From: an uncultured Clostridium sp. | GTDB taxonomy: Bacteria; Bacillota; Clostridia; Clostridiales; Clostridiaceae | DNA: 7,928 bases | Reading direction: 5' to 3' | NCBI GenBank assembly: GCA_946575275.1 | Contig: CAMNZV010000069.1 | Location: 1-7,928 of the forward strand | Shown: positions 5,676-7,928 of the stretch, in pieces | How positions within the stretch are numbered: position 1 is the stretch's first letter | How the letters are laid out: each line of letters starts with the position of its first letter | Position numbers and translations under genes: made by a program | Notes under the pieces: model-generated | The model's input: only the letters and a program-made list of their open reading frames with translations | What the model was told of the DNA's origin: nothing | The model's database searches: none

Positions 5676-5706
5676 GTTATAAATCTAAACTGTTTTTAAA
5701 TCTCAA
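5676..5706 (-). promoter_or_regulatory. Candidate promoter of the nitroreductase gene
   Basis: TTGAGA (5706-5701) and TATAAC (5681-5676), each five of six to the sigma-A consensus, are separated by 19 bases, longer than ideal. The leader to the ATG at 5611 would be roughly 60 bases. No other sequence in the 191-base gap between the nitroreductase start and the ABC-F gene scores better. Confidence 0.33.
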
Positions 5707-5752
5707 TTCTCCTATACAACTACAAAACATTTATTAATGTTACATATAACAA

Positions 5753-5783
5753 AAATACCCTAACAATAAAAGTCAGAGTATTT
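5753..5783 (-). terminator. Intrinsic terminator of the ABC-F / DUF3867 operon
   Basis: Read leftward, AAATACTCTGAC (5783-5772) pairs with GTTAGGGTATTT (5764-5753) in a 12-bp stem with two G-U pairs and a 7-base loop. A T-rich tail (TTTTTGTTAT) follows. It begins about 20 bases after the ABC-F stop codon. A smaller 7-bp hairpin (5786-5802) lies between that stop and this stem. Confidence 0.75.
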
Positions 5784-5802
5784 GTTTATCTTATAAAGAT
5801 AA

Positions 5803-7359
5803 TTAAACTGTTTTTAAAGTCCAGTCCTCGCAATTCCACACATCCGTAACTAACCCTTGATAAAACTCTGGCTCATGGGATACTAATAGTATTGAACCCT
5901 TATATTCCTTTAAGGCTCTTTTTAATTCATTTTTAGCATCTTGATCTAGGTGATTTGTAGGTTCATCTAGTATTAATATGTTTGTTTCATTATTAATTAT
6001 TTTACATAGCCTAACCTTAGCTGCCTCACCACCAGATAAAACCATAATTTTTGATTCTAATTGCTTTGTTGTAAGTCCACATTTAGCTAGGGCTGCCCTT
6101 ATTTCATATTGAGTATATGATGGAAATTCCTGCCACACTTCCTCTATGCAAGTATTAGTATTGTTACTTCTATCTTCCTGTTCAAAATAACCTATGTATT
6201 GATAATCACCTTTATGAACTTCCCCACTTAAAGGTTTTACTATTCCAAGTAAACTTTTTAGCAAAGTGGATTTACCAAGTCCATTAGCTCCAACTAAAGC
6301 TATTTTTTGCCCTCTTTCCATGTAAATATTTAATGGTTTTGTTAAAGGCTTATCATAACCAATAACTAAATCCTTAGTTTCAAATATTATTTTACCTGCT
6401 GTTCTTGCAGTTTTAAACACAAATTCAGGCTTTGGCTTTTCTTTGGATAATTCAATAACATCCATTTTATCCAGCTTTTTTTGTCTTGATTTTGCCATAT
6501 TAGCAGTTGCAACATTTGCCTTGTTTCTTGCAACGAAATCTTCAAGTCTTGCAATTTCCTTTTGTTGTTTTTCATATGCCTGTTCAAGTCTCTTTTTCTT
6601 TTCTTCATATAATCTATTAAATTCGTTATAATCACCTACATATCTTGTAAGCTTTCTTTCATCTACGTGATAAATTAAATTAACTACTGAATTTAAAAAT
6701 GGTATATCATGAGAAATTAATATAAATGCATTTTCATAGTTTTGTAAATATCTTTTTAACCATTCAATATGTTCCTCATCTAAGTAGTTTGTAGGTTCGT
6801 CAAGTAATAAAATATCTGGATTTTCTAATAAAAGCTTTCCAAGTAATATTTTAGTACGTTGCCCACCTGATAAATCATCTACATCCCTATCTAAACCTAA
6901 ATCCAAAAGTCCAAGCCCCTTTGCAACTTCTTCTACCTTAGGATCTATAACATAAAAACCATTGTTGTCTAAAAGATCTTGAATAACTGATGTTCTTTCA
7001 AGCATTTTTTCTAGTTCTTCTGGTGTACAATCACCCATTTTTTCATATAATTGATTCATTTCTGTTTCTAAATCAAATAAATATTTAAAAGCTTCTCTTA
7101 AGGCATCTCTTATAGATTCACCCTTATTCAATGCTGCATGCTGATCCATATAACCAACCCTTACATTGTTTGACCAAATAACATCACCCTCATCTGGCAT
7201 AAGCTTACCTGTAATTATATTCATAAAAGTAGATTTACCTTCACCATTAGCACCAACAAATCCTACATGTTCTCCCTTTAAAAGTCTAAAGGAAACCTCT
7301 TCAAAAATGGCTCTATCTCCAAAACCATGGTTCATATTTTTAACTGTAACAATACTCAT
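5803..7359 (-). CDS. ABC-F family ATPase (YkpA/YbiT-like), ribosome-associated
   Basis: This 518-residue soluble protein has two ABC ATPase domains and no membrane span. ABC-F proteins bind the ribosomal E site and act on stalled or antibiotic-bound ribosomes. Domain 1: Walker A GANGEGKST (36-44), LSGGQ (163-167), Walker B ILLLDEPT (183-190) with catalytic E188, and H-switch SHD (216-218). A short arm-like insertion rich in E and L lies at about 95-140. The charged helical interdomain linker, the P-site tRNA interaction motif, spans about 250-310. Domain 2: Walker A GANGLGKST (357-365), LSGGE (441-445), ILILDEPTNHLD (461-472) with E466, and SHE (494-496). All ATPase residues are intact. The length and motif style fit housekeeping YkpA/YbiT-type members rather than long-linker resistance proteins, but resistance cannot be excluded by eye. 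The start ATG at 7359 has AAGGAG nine bases upstream, adjoining the stop codon of the upstream gene, so the two are co-transcribed. Confidence 0.95.
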   Translation of the reverse strand: MSIVTVKNMNHGFGDRAIFEEVSFRLLKGEHVGFVGANGEGKSTFMNIITGKLMPDEGDVIWSNNVRVGYMDQHAALNKGESIRDALREAFKYLFDLETEMNQLYEKMGDCTPEELEKMLERTSVIQDLLDNNGFYVIDPKVEEVAKGLGLLDLGLDRDVDDLSGGQRTKILLGKLLLENPDILLLDEPTNYLDEEHIEWLKRYLQNYENAFILISHDIPFLNSVVNLIYHVDERKLTRYVGDYNEFNRLYEEKKKRLEQAYEKQQKEIARLEDFVARNKANVATANMAKSRQKKLDKMDVIELSKEKPKPEFVFKTARTAGKIIFETKDLVIGYDKPLTKPLNIYMERGQKIALVGANGLGKSTLLKSLLGIVKPLSGEVHKGDYQYIGYFEQEDRSNNTNTCIEEVWQEFPSYTQYEIRAALAKCGLTTKQLESKIMVLSGGEAAKVRLCKIINNETNILILDEPTNHLDQDAKNELKRALKEYKGSILLVSHEPEFYQGLVTDVWNCEDWTLKTV

Positions 7360-7372
7360 TAATTTTTACTCC

Positions 7373-7928
7373 TTAATAATCATAACTTTTAATATTTTCA
7401 CACAACTTAATTTTTAATTGTTTATCATCTACAATCTTTTTATATGAGCATAAAAACTCATTAAGTTCAATATCATTTAAATCGATATTTTTAGCACTTT
7501 GGATAACTACATTATCATTATTAATATAAATTTTAATATCATTAACATCATTTTTAATAGAATAAGATAAGGCATTTATATGTTCAATTTTACCTTTGTA
7601 TTTTTCTTCAAAGCTAATTGTTTTTCTTACCTCTTCATAATCCTTTGATACATTGTTAATATTAACTCCAGCTGCCTTTAATTGCTCATCTAAATTTGAT
7701 GGATCAAAACCATATCTCTCCATTAACTTTTTTTGAATATTATAAAATTTATCTTGGCTTATATTATTCTCATCCATGTAATTATATATATTCTTTGTAA
7801 AATCAGCCATGGTAATTGTACCCTCAGCCATTTGATAATATAAAGAATACATATAGTCTTCTAATTTATCTACGTCCTTTTCCTTAGCCTTATTTTTAAG
7901 TTCGTTAAAATCTATAATTCTATCATCC
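7373..7928 (-). CDS. DUF3867-like clostridial protein, 5' end just outside the window
   Basis: The frame is open to the right edge. From the edge it reads DDRIIDFNELKNKAKEKD, then MYSLYYQMAEGTITMADFTK and ISQDKFYNIQKKLMERYGFD. I recognise this as the N-terminal part of the clostridial DUF3867 family, whose members begin close to this point. The single base left over at 7928 (G on the minus strand) fits the last base of an ATG, so the start is most likely at 7930. That would give about 185 residues. An internal ATG at 7852 has no ribosome binding site and would discard the conserved N-terminus. The protein is charged, mostly helical in appearance and lacks a signal peptide or membrane segment. 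Its function is unknown. It lies 13 bases upstream of the ABC-F gene, whose ribosome binding site abuts its TAA stop. Confidence 0.8.
   Translation of the reverse strand, partial: DDRIIDFNELKNKAKEKDVDKLEDYMYSLYYQMAEGTITMADFTKNIYNYMDENNISQDKFYNIQKKLMERYGFDPSNLDEQLKAAGVNINNVSKDYEEVRKTISFEEKYKGKIEHINALSYSIKNDVNDIKIYINNDNVVIQSAKNIDLNDIELNEFLCSYKKIVDDKQLKIKLCENIKSYDY

Noticed and set aside
5597..5696. Coding-looking frame upstream of and in frame with the nitroreductase ATG (contains FRFITDGSF and IKEIEYIEGV)
   Set aside because: It has no start codon after the TAA at 5697-5699, and it covers the candidate -10, leader and ribosome binding site of the nitroreductase. A 17-residue frame from an ATG at 5730 would join it only if one base were missing, and that ATG lacks a ribosome binding site. 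Chance is the simpler explanation.
5343..5699. Plus-strand open frame of 118 codons
   Set aside because: It is antisense to the nitroreductase gene, has no ribosome binding site and no recognisable protein features.
6387..6635. Minus-strand frame of 82 codons, and plus-strand frames at 6443-6631 and 7166-7417
   Set aside because: All overlap the intact ABC-F gene in other frames and show only shadow composition.

Overview
The window looks like ordinary chromosomal DNA from a low-GC, spore-forming Firmicute, most likely Clostridium sensu stricto. The evidence is a very AT-rich composition, AGGAGG-type ribosome binding sites, AT-rich codon use, a DUF3867-like protein typical of clostridia, a TrpP-type tryptophan transporter and a clostridial TtcA-like PP-loop protein. 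Species cannot be named from this sequence. No CRISPR array, transposon, prophage module, rRNA or tRNA is visible, and no stretch above 300 bases lacks a gene. I found no convincing new multi-gene system.

Layout from left to right. Positions 1-54 are not genomic: they match an MGI/BGI (DNBSEQ) library adapter with a 10-base index, joined to the first codons of a truncated minus-strand gene (55-83). A terminator at 126-166 closes a minus-strand gene (167-793) for a cysteine-rich, acidic protein with a SpaA/Cna-B-like C-terminal domain. Divergent to it is a secreted NodB-family polysaccharide deacetylase (915-1616), the only plus-strand gene. A bidirectional terminator (1617-1658) separates it from a minus-strand block that reads right to left: a 33-residue membrane microprotein (3982-4083), a PAS-GGDEF-EAL protein predicted to degrade c-di-GMP (2201-3904), and the tryptophan transporter trpP (1661-2179).

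Further right, all on the minus strand, are a TtcA-like tRNA thiolation enzyme (4168-5031), a nitroreductase whose reading frame carries an in-frame stop at codon 6 (5069-5575, original start at 5611), an ABC-F ATPase (5803-7359) and a DUF3867-like gene (7373 to the right edge) whose start codon appears to lie just outside the window. The last two form a tight operon.

The points most worth a second look are the adapter artefact, the early nonsense codon in the nitroreductase, the unlisted 33-codon gene, the degenerate GGDEF domain beside an intact EAL domain, trpP placed behind a c-di-GMP enzyme without its own T-box, and a divergent deacetylase/SpaA pair with possible sporulation-type promoters.
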